Origin: Alviniconcha marisindica
Lineage: Eukaryota > Mollusca > Gastropoda > Provannidae
Direction: 5' to 3'
DNA: 64,000 nucleotides
Assembly (NCBI GenBank): GCA_018857735.1
Contig: JABMCL010002254.1
Coordinates: 1,274,001-1,338,000, forward strand
The notes beneath the pieces are model-generated. The model saw only the letters and a list, made by a program, of their open reading frames with translations. It was not told the origin of the DNA and searched no databases. This document shows positions 10,873 through 23,200 of the stretch, one piece after another. Numbering within the stretch: position 1 is the stretch's first letter; every line of letters begins with the position of its first letter. Both the position numbers and the translations under genes were made by a program.

Positions 10873-12061
10873 AACTAATGCAATATCTTGGGGCATCATT
10901 AATGAAGAAATTTGGAAACAATTTGTAAGCCTGTCACAGATAGACATACACACCCACACAATATGCTTATTAATATTATAGACAGACAGACATACACACC
11001 CACACAATATGCTTATTATAGACAGACAGACATACACACCCACACAATATGCTTATTATAGACAGACAGACATACACACCCACACAATATGCTTATTGGC
11101 TCAGTCCATGTCCAGCACATGCCATGGCCAGTCATAACAAAAGACTTATTTAAAAGAAAAAAGCTGAAACTGTTAAGATGACTGCCTGTATTCTGAACAG
11201 AAAAATAAATATACATATATATATATACATATACAGAAAGGACCCCCCCCCCCCCAAAAAAAAAGAAGAAGAAGATACACATCTGCCTAATGCCTATGTT
11301 TCATTGAGGCAAAACTTGAACCAACTGAAACCTTTAAATGATCTTGTTTGTTTCATCATTTATTTGCAGAATAATGGTGTGCTTGTTACTAATTACAAAA
11401 TGGGGTCTGCTATGAAGGTTTAGCACATTACCATTACGGTTATATCAGCATTCTTTTTAACCTTTTGCTCTGAGCATGCATGCATTGAACCATTCACTAT
11501 ATATATATATGTCTTTTTTGTTGTTATTGTCTAATGTCACCTTGCTGTGAACAGACATAAAATAAAACATTGACTGACTGATTGATTTTGCTATGATCTT
11601 ATGACGGTAACAGAAGTGCCACAGAAGTGCGATTTGTGTTAAAGTCAAAGATGATGGAAAAGCCTGGCACTAAGATCATTGTGCATGTTATCATTCTGTA
11701 TCCACCTTTTGGTCAGAGAGGGCCTAGTGGCCAGTGGCATGAAAACCAAAGATGACAAGTGCTTTTTATAAAGAGATTATAAGTGTGTTGAACTCACTCA
11801 GCAAGGAATTGCGCTATAGATAATTTATGGATTATGATTAAAAGCAGAATAATGAAAATGATGATTGTGGCTGGTCCTGAAGAAAGCAGAAGGCTGGTGC
11901 ATGATTTCTTACCTGTCTCCAGTGAGGAGTATCGATGTTCGGAACCGCCACGCGTGGTGCTGAACAAGCTGGAGAAACGAGGCTACCGTGTGGTCAGCAT
12001 GACTGGTGTTGGACAGACCTGCATCTGGACCTTGCACTGCGAAGACAGCAAAGACCAGTGA
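8792..12061 (+). CDS. GCHFR: GTP cyclohydrolase 1 feedback regulatory protein (GFRP), complete, 3 exons
   Basis: GFRP binds GTP cyclohydrolase I and mediates tetrahydrobiopterin feedback inhibition and phenylalanine stimulation of pterin synthesis. Exons 8792-8827, 10528-10622 and 11923-12061 join in phase to give 89 residues (vertebrate GFRP is 84). Exon 1 encodes exactly MPYVLISTQIRL, the family N terminus, with donor GTAGCG. Exon 2 encodes FGPTIVGDQWSDPELMQYLG with the GNN end and donor GTAAGC. Exon 3, after a CTCCAG acceptor, encodes EPPRVVLNKLEKRGYRVVSM followed by TGVGQT and a C-terminal tail slightly longer than in mammals. Length, residue order and phases all agree. A longer ORF in another frame through exon 1 (8572-8949) is a shadow. 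Intron 2 holds a truncated copy of exon 2. In the 3' UTR, about 12095-12170, a ~25-bp piece occurs three times. Confidence 0.95.
8828..10527 (+). other. GCHFR intron 1: poly-G tract and dispersed element, otherwise featureless
   Basis: It contains a G-rich run at 9620-9652 and, at about 9680-9740, a short dispersed element (TTGGTGTTTTACACCCAGGC through TATATCAGGGCGAACA) also found inverted at 54530-54595. Nothing else is supported. Confidence 0.6.
10633..10870 (+). repeat. Compound microsatellite (CA/ACGC/CTCA)n
   Basis: CA-rich, ACGC and CTCA tracts, then (CA)n to 10868. It lies between the true GCHFR exon 2 donor and a truncated exon 2 copy. His/Thr ORFs are artefacts. Confidence 0.9.
10869..10950 (+). 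pseudogene. Truncated duplicate of GCHFR exon 2
   Basis: Encodes SELMQYLGASLMKKFGNN in the exon 2 frame, then TT|GTAAGC and further intron sequence (CTGTCACAGATA) as after the real exon at 10622. The first half of the exon, including the acceptor, is replaced by the CA tract, so it should not be spliced normally. Differences are mostly synonymous, with E to K and P lost. Confidence 0.88.
10935..11095 (+). repeat. ~40-bp minisatellite in GCHFR intron 2, about 4 copies
   Basis: Repeats of ACATACACACCCACACAATA followed by TGCTTATTATAGACAGACAG follow the truncated exon copy directly. The first base group, TAGACATACACACC, continues the duplicated post-exon sequence, so the array grew from it. Confidence 0.85.
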
Positions 12062-12299
12062 CCTTTGCTGCCCTGACTGGCACCAGTTTGTGCCAGGAAC
12101 CAATGATCTGTCTGTGGTAGAACCAATGATCTATCTGTGGTAGAACCAGTGATCTGTCTGCTAGACTGATTGATAGCCTCAGCTGGTGCTGAGAACAGCA
12201 TTATGATGAACATCACTAATTATTGCATGCCAGTGTGCTTTTGGTTATTATGTTTACTGATTCCTGAATGAACTGAAACGGGGTTGTTGGTATGTGCAA

Positions 12300-12430
12300 A
12301 ATGTTGGTGTGTACAGGGTGGGGGGTGAGGGCTGTGTGTGTGTGTGTGTGTGTGTAAACTGCATGTGTGCAGGCAGGTAGCTGCATGTGTGTGTGTGTGT
12401 GGGGGGGGGGGGGACCTGTATATGTATGTG
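12300..12430 (+). repeat. GT and G tracts downstream of GCHFR
   Basis: Interrupted (GT)n at 12332-12355 and 12388-12400, then a G run of about 12 to 12413. Low complexity only. Confidence 0.8.
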
Positions 12431-12524
12431 TGTGTATGACTGCCATGGAAAATGCTGTGAAGAACACAGCTAAATGGGAACAGTTAATGCTTGTGTAAAC
12501 ATATTCAGTTAGAAAATAACCATT

Positions 12525-13260
12525 GGCTTGTTTTCAGTGTAACATTTTCAGTTTGTTAAAAAATGAGAAATTTTCTTCTTAGAGTGAGGAGACATCTGTG
12601 GCTAGAGGAATATTCCACAATGTGTCTGGGGTATGTAACCTAATTGTTTAAAAAAATGACTGTTGGCTTGGGTTTCCAATGCACCATTTTTAGTTGATCA
12701 AAGTGTTTCAGATGGCTTGGGTTTCTAATGTTACATTTTTAGTTTGTTAGAGTGTGTTTCAGTCAGATTGGGTGTGTTTTTGAATGTAATGTTTAATTTA
12801 TTTGAGTGTTTCAGTTGGCTTGGGTTTCTGGTGTAACATTTTTAGTTTATAAGAGTGTTTCAGTTGGCTTGTATTTCTAATGTAACAGTTTTAGTTTATA
12901 AGGGTGTTTCAGTTGGCTTGTGTTTCCAGTTTGAAATTATTTCTTTTAGTTACTAGAGTGTTTCAGTTGCCTTGGTTGTTGTTGTTTTTTGTAAGATTTT
13001 TAGTTTATTTGTATGTTTCAGTTGGCTTGGGTTACTAATATAACAATTTTTGTTTGTTAGACTGTTTCAGTTGGCTTGGCTTTCTGGTGCAACATTTTTA
13101 GTTCAGATGTTTTGGTTGTCTTGGGTTTCTTATGTAACATTTTAGTATGTTAGAGTGTTTCATTTGGCTTGGCTTCTTGTATAACATTTTTAATTTAATA
13201 GTGTTTCAGCTGCCTTTGGTTTCTGGTGTAACATTTTCAGTTTGTTAGAAGGTGAGCTGG
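12525..13260 (+). repeat. ~50-bp diverged tandem repeat, about 13 copies
   Basis: Units carry GTTTCAGTTGGCTTGGGTTT, a variable middle, and AACATTTTTAGTTTGTTAGA. Considerable divergence suggests an old array. The last unit forms the left arm of the palindrome at 13229-13314. Confidence 0.85.
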
Positions 13261-13314
13261 CTTGGGATTCTACTGCCCAAGCCAGCTGTTGTTTTCCAAC
13301 AAACTGAAAATGTT
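13229..13314. repeat. Inverted repeat (~38-bp arms, ~9-base loop)
   Basis: The left arm 13229-13266 is the last unit of the preceding array. The right arm, about 13275-13314, is its near-complete reverse complement (GCCCAAGCCAGCTG through AACTGAAAATGTTA). A few mismatches lie in the middle of the arms. Confidence 0.88.
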
Positions 13315-13464
13315 AAATAATGTCGTAGTCTGAGTAAAGTCAGTGGGACCAGTTGACATGATGCTCAGTACAAGTGATACACAAACAATGTGTACAAATG
13401 CTCAAGTAACTTGGTAAACCTGTGTTTACATAAATGAAGAAACAAAGCTCCTTTTAAAGTTACA

Positions 13465-13467
<3 letters not shown>

Positions 13468-13501
<34 letters not shown>

Positions 13502-13518
13502 ATGTGTGTGTGTGTGTG

Positions 13519-13577
<59 letters not shown>
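13468..13577 (+). repeat. (GT)n microsatellite
   Basis: About 110 bases of GT with two GCAT interruptions. Val/Cys ORFs are artefacts. Confidence 0.95.
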
Positions 13578-15155
13578 ATGACCAATATTGACCAGTCAGA
13601 GAGGAGCATCACTGTCAAGCACAGTGTGATCACCATCCATGAAGACGGTACAGCCTATATGGTCACTACCTCCAGCTTAGCAATAATAACGATAGATCAC
13701 TTTTGTAGTGATATTCTCTGGGCCCTGTACAATCTCACTGCACTTTACATTTTTTGACATTTTCAACTTTAAGTTAAAGACATTAAAGGTAACTTGTTCA
13801 AGAAAGTAATACAGATTTGAGAAGTAACAATAAAAATAAATAAAAATAATGTACATGTGTATGAGAAGCAGCAATATACACAAGAAGTTGAAGAAAATAA
13901 TCTCATTGCCTTATGACCAAATTATCAATTACCCATAATTCCTCCCTTTCCAGTGCCCAGTGGAGGCGAAGGCAGTCACAATGCCCTCTGCTGGATTGCT
14001 GCAAGAGGTGTCAGTCTGGCCATACATGCCATCACTGATCCTCACACATTTAATGAACTTGCGACAAAAATTGTCCTTTTTAAATATCCACCGAAGTGGT
14101 ATGCTCACGGCACTATTTGTCAGTTACATGGCTGATGCCACGTGAAATTGCTGCCATCTCAGCACACATTCTGTGTACACCATACAACCCACACTCCGAG
14201 CATCGCTTTCCTGCACCTTCCTCCAAAGGAAGGATGTCATAAACCAGTGTTTGGAGTTTGCATACAACCGTGTGTTTGGCAACCTTTTGATCACGAGTCC
14301 AGCACTCTAACCATGAACTTATATCCGAGCACCTTTACCATCATATTATTGCAGTGTTCAGCACGGCATGATTTACTTTATCGTATTAAGTGTTTGTATC
14401 ACAAGCGGGTTTGATGCCACCGTATCTAGCGCTTGGTATTTTTACCCTCTCAGTTGTCACAGTTATTCACTCATGATCATAGTCAGCTAACACGACGACT
14501 GCGAGGCAGCAACGCAAATGCATGCAGTATATCAGACTAACACCAAAATCAAGCTCGGCCCCGGGCTACAGATTTCGGTAGTGTTTCATTCTTAAGGCAT
14601 CCTGACAGTAAACAAGCTCGCCCATCCCTAATAAACCTCGTGGTTTCTGTGGACGTTCAGCACCGTGTTTACTTACTAAACAAGCACGTCATAGTTCAGG
14701 AGCCGTGTGAGAATCAAGGTGGCTGTCGTGGGCTGTCCATCAGTCCACAGTGACTGACACAACGGCAACCAACGAGGGGAAGGTAACATTTTCAGTTTGT
14801 TGTTGGATCAGGGTGTTAATATTTTGAGAGGTCAGTGAAGGGATGCATGCACCTGCCTTGTGTTTTATTCCCAGAAAGACGCGACAAGCCAAGTGCACCT
14901 GGCTGTAGCGCTAACTCAACACGCATACACCTTTAACCGAACGACTTCTGCTGCTTTTTAAACGTGCCTTCCTCTCTTTTGAGGAGTCGCAGACGATAAT
15001 AAATTATTCTAGCCGTTTTCACTTGAAATGCATTTCCACAAAAAGTTCGGCCGGAACTTGAAGTCAAGTCAGTTTCACCAGAATATAAGTACGCCAAAGT
15101 TACGGCGGCGATGGAACTCACGAGGCTATTGACGATGTAAAACTTAAACTGAACA
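13578..15155. other. Intergenic, no gene recognised
   Basis: Contains a copy of the dispersed repeat at 14620-14760 (GGTTTCTGTGGACGTTCAGC, CATAGTTCAGGAGCCGTGTG). Short ORFs show no family resemblance and no paired splice sites. Confidence 0.5.
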
Positions 15156-15174
15156 CACACATGAAGGCATGAAC

Positions 15175-15245
15175 GTGTGTGTGTGTGTGTGTAGTGTGAG
15201 TGTGTGTGTGTGTGTGTGTGAGACTGAGAGAGAGAGAGAGAGAGA
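15175..15245 (+). repeat. (GT)n and (GA)n microsatellite
   Basis: GT tracts at 15175-15221 followed by GA to 15245. Confidence 0.9.
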
Positions 15246-15799
15246 TCTCATAGTGAGCAAATGCAGTTTTCCACTAAACCACATGCCGCACTGACTGAAG
15301 TTGACCTCACGTCCGTTCACTGCTCCCCGCGCTTTTGCAGATCTATAGAAAGCCACTGAGTTTACCACCGATCGTCTACAGCCACACACATGTCGTACGT
15401 ACTCGTAGTCAAGTTGTGCCGTTTGCAGATAGAAGGCCAGTCTAAACTGTGTTTCCAGAAAGTGTATGGTGCACTGTACAACTGACTCAAGTACTACATG
15501 GCGCACTGTATGGTGGTGCTAGTCCCAGCGGCACTGCCGGTCACTTCTAGTAGTGGCTGGCTACGGCTGAAACGCGCTACCGTGCGGACTGTCATGGACT
15601 GAATCAGGCTGAACTTACTGAACTGACTTATCGTGAGTGTCATACAGCGTACACTGGATCTAAACACACGATCGGTTAAAAATTGAAATAACACGCACTT
15701 TAAACGCTCACCAAAAAAAAAACTGATAAAAAAAATCAGTGTAAACTTTCCGTCATGAAGCAACACTGAAACAGCCTGATAATACACCAACTGATAATG

Positions 15800-16330
15800 A
15801 TGATGAATCTCAAGTTATTTGTCTATCTGAAGCAACTGCACTGGCTCCCCATAGATGATAGAACAGAAAAGAGTCAAATACAACTGAAATGGCATGTCTC
15901 TGCTCAGTATCAAATCGTCACTGGCAGGCACTGTCCCTCACTTGTATGGCTGAATTTGTCCAGACTCTACATCCCTAAGTTCTAGGTCTCTGCGCTCTTC
16001 TTCTGATCAGTGCATGCTAGAACATTCCGCATCCCCACAAATATCAGTATCAAACAGCATCAAGTCACTGAGTGGTAGTCGTGCCTTTAGTACTGAGCTC
16101 TGCTGCCCGCCAAATCAGTCTGGCCGAATTCAGGCTCTTCCTTTCGCTTTCCCGCGTCACACCCCTTCTGGCAGAGTTTGGAGGAAGGTGCCGGAAAGCG
16201 ATGCTCGGAGTGTGCCCTTCCCCGTCAGTCCCTGTCTTCCAGTCTAGTCCTAAATTACCTCTTCACGTTGTATATTGACCAGCCGAGAGGCTTCCGTGCT
16301 GCACGGCAAATCATGCCGCTTCAACTCTCT
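15800..16330 (+). mobile_element. LINE ORF2 C-terminal relic
   Basis: A plus-strand frame encodes LKQLHWLPIDDRT, the hallmark LHWLPI segment after the reverse-transcriptase domain in many animal LINEs. Downstream, in shifted frames, are traces of the usual Ser-rich C-terminal region (CMLEHSASPQISVS, GSRAFSTELCCPP). Stops and frame shifts show decay. No palm motifs are present here. Confidence 0.6.
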
Positions 16331-16849
16331 CTCTCAGTTTCGCTCTTTCATTGAGGTCTTCTAGCCCTTCCCACTTCAAACTAGTCTTTAAAACTTACCC
16401 CCCCCCCCCCCCACCCGGCGGTGTGTATGTGTGCACGGATGCGCGTGCCGCCGTGGCATCAAGCGGCCGTGTGTGCGCGCCGGCAAGGACGGTATGGCCC
16501 GAAAGTGTGTGCGCGCCCCCGGTACGCCGTGGCGATCTTATGGTGTGCGTGTTTTGCCATGAAAATGTTAGTGTTATTTTCTAAATGTATTGTTTGCTTG
16601 CTTCATATACCGTGATTTGTATATGGATACGCGCGGTATCATAACTACGGTTGTAACTGAAGCGCTGTTGAATCGCCGCCGGGTGAGTCAGTCAGTCGAG
16701 TCCGAACTGAACGCTCTGTGACTGAAAATCCCGGCCTATCAGTTATTATTACTTTTTTATTTCAGTTGTGTCAGTGCCGGAGTTCATTTAGTGTTTGGGT
16801 CGAAAACCCTAACCAACGATGATAAATAAAGAACTCTATTTGGGTCTGC

Positions 16850-17351
16850 TTACACAGCTGATTTCCGATTGGTTGTCGGAAGACTACATGGCTGACTAAC
16901 AGTGAAACCGCGGGCCAGACTATCAGTATTGTTCGTTAGTGTATTGCGTGTCAGGTTTTGCTTGAAAAAAGGGTTTACCATGAAAATCAGATTTTCCATG
17001 TATTTATATTCAGACCCCCAGTAGTTTGCTATAGTTGTTGCAATTTCAACTGATTTTTTTCTCTCTTTCGGGTTGGCGTTACTGCCGCCGCGTTCAGATG
17101 CCGTTATACCGCCGAAGCAAGTTACTACCGATCGAGTGCCAGTGATCCAGTTTTCGGATACGGAAATATTTAGAAGCACAGAAGCTTTAGTCGGTGATAC
17201 ATGTAGTAGATTAAAACTGAACAGACTGTTCCTACCCTCTATGCAAACTGCCATGGAACTGGCCTCGAGACTGAACCGCGCTACGCAAGAGCGCGTAACA
17301 AATAATATGAGCAGCTTTTTCACTCATCACGATAGACTATCAGCGATGTAA
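16850..17351. other. Overlapping unassigned ORFs just upstream of RNF8
   Basis: A minus-strand frame of 157 codons (16850-17323) and a plus-strand frame of 92 codons (17073-17351) overlap. Neither resembles a family I know nor shows splice partners. The segment may be RNF8 promoter or 5' UTR, a transposon fragment, or chance open frame. The phrase GGGAAGGATCACAG occurs at 17410 and again at 17526. Confidence 0.25.
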
Positions 17352-17542
17352 ATGCTGAACGGACCTCATTTGGTCACGTTCAAAGTGAGGGCTTTTGGTA
17401 AAGAACTGTGGGAAGGATCACAGCAGATAAAAAGGTTCAAAAGAACGCTTATTTATTGGGACACAAACACACAATCTGCAAGTTTGCGCTAGCACTGTAG
17501 CAGTCATTCTCGTTCCAGGTTTTGTGGGAAGGATCACAGAAA

Positions 17543-18639
17543 ATGATGACGTTTTACGAGACGGTGCTAGGAAAATATGGATTGGATGTAGCGGAACCGC
17601 CAAATCAGTTTACCGAGAGAAGTAGTCTAGCACTAGTTAGCAGTATGACACAATCCTACCCGTGCCTACTTCGTATTGGCAAAACATCGTCCAGATATAG
17701 ACACTTTCCCTTTGTTCAAGATCAGGTAGGCCTAAAGTTTTGATCCAGTGTGAACGAATGATTTTTTTCTTCTTTCTGTGATGTTCGCCCTCATCTTTTT
17801 GAACACACTGTTCGTTTCTCTTCTCTCTTCTTCTTCCTATAATTATAATATAAATCCAGGATCAATGTCTGATTATTACTGATATTTATGGTGTGCGAGA
17901 AAAAGTGATGCAGCCAGCATCTGCGTGGCACGGGAACTTTGGAAGTGGAAGGACAGAAAAATCCGAAAAAGCAGGGAGAGGGACTGACTGATGTTTCTGT
18001 GATATTTGTTCCCCACAGACACTCCATCAGCACGACACGACCTCCCCCCCACCCCCCTCCTTTTCCCTCAGTACTTACCTTCACTAGGGCTAGGCTTCGG
18101 ATCTGCATTGGTCACAGGAGGAATGGATGGAAAGATACGGGGGGGGGGGGGGGGGTGTTTGCAAGGATGACTGGTATATATTATATAATAGTATTAATAC
18201 TGCATCTTCCTCTTCAAGGAGTAGCCACAATCATCATTATGTGGTCTATTTTAGAAAGTGTGTGCATTGTTTGTGCTTTCAGGCATCCCTCCTGTAACTG
18301 ACAGTGTTAATACTGTTAATTGCGTTATTAAAAGGTGGACATGGATTCTTTAATGAATAATGTGCAAAACAATCTTAGTGTGTGTTATGTACATGATTAA
18401 AATTTAAATGCATGTTGTATGTATATAATAATAATGAAGGCAAGACAGGGTCAGGCACTAATGTGTCCACATTGGCACATAAGTGTTGACCGAAGAACTG
18501 AAAACGTCCTTCAGCCTGCTGGGTCCAGGAGTCAAACCCTGGCCATTGCCACATTGGTTTTACAATTCACTATATTATTTACACTGTGTTATTCTTAGTC
18601 TTACTCAAGGTACTGTGTTAGCCAGCCAGCCACAAACTC

Positions 18640-18711
<72 letters not shown>

Positions 18712-20255
18712 TGTGTGTGTGTGTGTATGTGCATGTGTGTGTGTGTTTGTCTACAGGTGTGTTCCTTTAGTTTAGGTTCAGCCACAAACATTATGGGAGG
18801 CAGGTGGCAGAGTAGAAACTTGTAGGACTGCATGAAGCTCAGCTGAAGTGCAAACCCTGTACCATAGAGATCTATAGATACAGAATCTAAATATGCAGCA
18901 GATCTATACAAATGGCACTGTGAGTGTGACTCTTGTGTTAAACCTCTCAGTATCAGCCACAGTGGATGCTGCAGTACAACCTGAACTGCTCATGCTCATA
19001 GTGCATATTTATAACCAAGGGCATGGTTTTCACAGACTGGATGATGCCTACTACTGTGTACTAGTAGTACTACTAGTAGTACTAGTCTACTAGTACTTTA
19101 GTTCTAAATCTATGACTTCAAATTATACTACTTTTTAGAAATGGTACTAAATTGCCAGTGGTTTTGTTATTCTCTCAGTGTACAGGTAGCAGCTGAGCTA
19201 ATGGTACTTAGTATTAGTAATTAGTAAAATGTAAAAGAATAATAATATTAGTACTAAATAAGTTATAACAGTGTTAGTGTAAACTTGCAATATTATTATA
19301 ATTATATATATTATAATGTAATGTATATATTTGGACAGACAGGACTTGAATAATATATTCATCCTTCAAGGGGTGGGAGCTGTGGCCCAATGATCTAGCC
19401 TGAGACAGAGTGTTCCACTTCAGGTTGACATGTTTGGGAATGTCATCCTCCACTCTTGATGGCTGGTGCTTGTCTAAAGTTGATTGCTACCTAGGGTGAA
19501 AATGTGGTGTGTGAATGAATCATTACACACACTGCATCTTTGGCTTTACTGATTCTGTTGTCTATTCTACAGATCAGAATTGGACGAGCTGTGGATGCAA
19601 CATACACCATTTTATCAACTACAATATCACGCTGTCATGCTATCATCACTAGGCAAGAAGACAACACGTGGACAATAACGGACAACAAGGTGAGACAAGT
19701 GGATCTTCTACAGTTGTAGCATTGTGCTTTTAGTATTCAGCAGTCACAGTTACAGTACTTACCAAAATTACCGTGTTAATTTCTTTGGTCAGAAAGAATA
19801 ACATAGACCACTCTGAAATGGGTAGCAGAGATAGCTCAGTGGCAGAGCTCCAGCTTGCATCTTCTACAGTTGTGGCATGATGCTTTCAGTTTTAGTGTTC
19901 AGCAGTCACACTCACAGTACTTACCAAAATTACAGTATTCATTTACTTAGTCAAAAAGAGTAATATTGACCATTCTGACCTGGTCATTATCAGAAGGTTT
20001 GGGTTTGAATCCTGGCAGGAGTTTCCATTTCCAGGCACAACTTTCTGTGCTGACGCTTACTTTGGTATCCATCCCACCCACATGTCACCTTAGTAGCTCA
20101 TAAAAGATCCTGGTCATTCTGCCAAAAGTGCAGGTGGCAGGTTACAGCTAAACACACATGTATATGATGCACCTTACATACATAACACATGTATGGCTTC
20201 AGATAAAAATTAAAATAACACTGTAATTAGTGTAAACTGGTGCACAGCCATAAAC

Positions 20256-20299
<44 letters not shown>

Positions 20300-23200
20300 T
20301 GCACACAAGAGGAACAGATTATTTTCTGTCAGTGTTCAGTTTGCATATAATATAGAATTTGCCCAAGTTTTAATTATTGAATTAAGTGCATCACTACATG
20401 CAGCCACTCTCCAGCACATCAAATTCAAGATATCTATGTACTGTGGATTTGAAAAGATCTTCAGCTGTATGCAGGTGTGTGGTTGTCATTTTATGTTACA
20501 GAGTTTGAATGGTATTGCGGTGAATGGCAAGAAGCTGAAGACACTTGAGCCTTACATACTTCAGGACGGTGACACGGTGCAGTTGGGGGTTCCTGTAGCT
20601 CCTGATGCATCCTCAGAGTTTGTCTACCGCTTTTTTGCCTCTCTCAAAGTCCGGAAAGAACCCCGCAGCAAGCACACCAGGCCTGGCACTGAAGGTGGCA
20701 GCCCTGCCAAGCGGTTCAAGGGATCCGAAAAAACAGAGGAGTCCAGAAAAGAGGATGAGGAGTCCGGAAAATCAGGCCAGGGAGCTGAAGCTGAAAGGTA
20801 CGTACTATACACGTAGCTTCACTTCCACAGTTGGATGACAGCTTTGATGTTTTGAGAAGTGCACTTTTATGTTTGAACAGAGCACTTTAAAGTTTAATGA
20901 ACTCTCTTTAAAGGACAAGTCCAAGGTTAGGGGTGATTTTTGACACAATTTTCATTAAAGCTCGCTGAGAACGATGATGTAGGTGAAACTGTGATCTGAG
21001 GGTTATAAATGCACGAAAAAAGGCATCTTATGACGTACCGAAAGCGTCGCCATGACGCCCAAATCACGTGACCATATGCCTACTACGTCACTCTGGGAGT
21101 CGCTGCAAAAGCTCTGAATGAAACTGATACTTTGCCCGAGAGACCCACAAGGATACAGCCGTATCAGTTTGAGCCTGTCAGACAGGATTTTGAAAGAGTA
21201 CCGGAACATCGTGTCAGCTTCGAAGCAAACCCCATGCGGTATTCCATGGGGTTTGCGAAATCGCACTCACTGAAGTGCTCGCTACACAAATGGGCGTGAT
21301 GCAGCGCAGCAAGAAAGTCAGCTCATTTGAATGGCATAAATTTAATCCACTTTCGTCTCGCTGCGGGTCGATTGCGCGGGAGCTCGTGCATTGTTGTACC
21401 TGGGGTCGTCTGCAAATTGTTACAGTTCACGGCAACACAGTAGGCTGGCATAGTTAACTTTTTGTCGACCACACGCATACACAGTTTACTGAAGAATCTA
21501 AGATGACAACCGCACTGACTCCCCAGACTGACGTCACTTCGGGAAAGTCACGTGACTGATGGAGAACCCGAGACTGTAGTCTCGGCCAGCCTACAGAAAA
21601 TAAAATCGATTAAAGCCCCTTTTTTTTTTTTTTATTTTTTTTATTTAATTAAATCTGAAACTAGTGACTCATTTGTCAATCATTTCGATGGTCATTTTGC
21701 ATACTTAAAAACCTTGGACTTTTACTTTAACAATAACCATTGTCTGCTGATGTCAAAAATGTGAAATGGCAGCTGTATTGTTTTAATACTTTTCCTTATT
21801 TTAAAATTTTGTTAACAAGAGAGCTTTTTTTCTTCCAGAAATATTCCTCTTTGTGTCCTTGTGTTCTTTTTCTGAGTGCTTGGTACTATGTGCTAACCTT
21901 GCCTGATATAATCTGTTTCATTTTTATTATGGGAAGTCCCAGCCTGTACAACTGCTGTCACTCTATTATAGTATTAATATTATTAATGTGTTTGTGCAGG
22001 GGGGGGGGGGGGGTAAGTGTCGGGGTGGGTGTTGTGGGTGGATGTGAGTGTCTCTGGGGTGGAGTGGATGTGTGTGTATTTGGGGTGGATATATGTGTTG
22101 AGGATGGGTGTGAGGGGGTGGGGGTGTGTGTCTGGAGTGGGTATGTGTAGGGGGGGGGGGGGGATGGATGTGTGCAAGTCTGTGTCTCTGGAGTGGATCG
22201 TGGGGGGGGGGGGTGCTGCCATGTGTCTGGGGGTGTGATGTGTGTGTGTGTGAAGTGGTGATGTTGGATATTGGTGGGTTTGTTTGTAAGTTATGTGCCA
22301 TGCAAAGGTACAGTCACCCAAGTTGTGGGTGTGCTTATTAGTTAAGTGGTGATGTTGGATGTGGGTCAGTGTTCATCAGCGATTTGCCCTGTATGGATGT
22401 AATCACCTAAATTGTTTTGTTAAATAAATCTCGGAAGTGCTGATTTATGGTGGTTGTGGTTGTGGTTGTTAGTGAAGTGCTGATGTTGGGTATGGGTGTG
22501 TGTATCAGTGAAGTGCTGGTGTTGGGTATGGGTGTGTGTATCAGTGAAGTGCTGATGTTGGGTATGGGTGTGTGTATCAGTGAAGTGCTGATGCTGGGTA
22601 TGGGTGTGTGTATCAGTGAAGTGCTGATGTTGGGTATGGGTGTGTGTATCAGTGAAGTGCTGATGTTGGGTATGGGTGTGTTATCGTGAAGTGCTGATGT
22701 GGGTATGGGTGTGTTAGGGGGCAGTGAAGTGCTGTGTTGGGTATGGGTGTGTATATCAGTGAAGTGCTGATGCGTATGGGTGTGTTCATCTGGGTGTGTG
22801 TATTAGTGAAGTGCTGGTGTTGGGTATGGGTGTGTTCATCAGGGTGTGTGTATCAGTGAAGTGCTGATGTTGGTATGGGTGTTCATCTGGGTGTGTGTAT
22901 CAGTGAAGTGCTGGTGTTGGGTATGGGTGTGTTCATCTGGGTGTGTGTATCAGTGAAGTGCTGATGTTGCGTATGGGTGTGTTCATCTGGGTGTGTGTAT
23001 CAGTGAAGTGCTGGTGTTGGGTCTGGGTGTGTGTATCAGTGAAGTGCTGATGTTGCGTATGGGTGTGTTCATCTGGGTGTGTGTATCAGTGAAGTGCTGG
23101 TGTTGGGTATGGGTGTGTTCATCTGGGTGTGTGTATCAGTGAAGTGCTGATGTTGGGTATGGGTGTGTTCATCTGGGTGTGTGTATCACTATCAGTGAAG

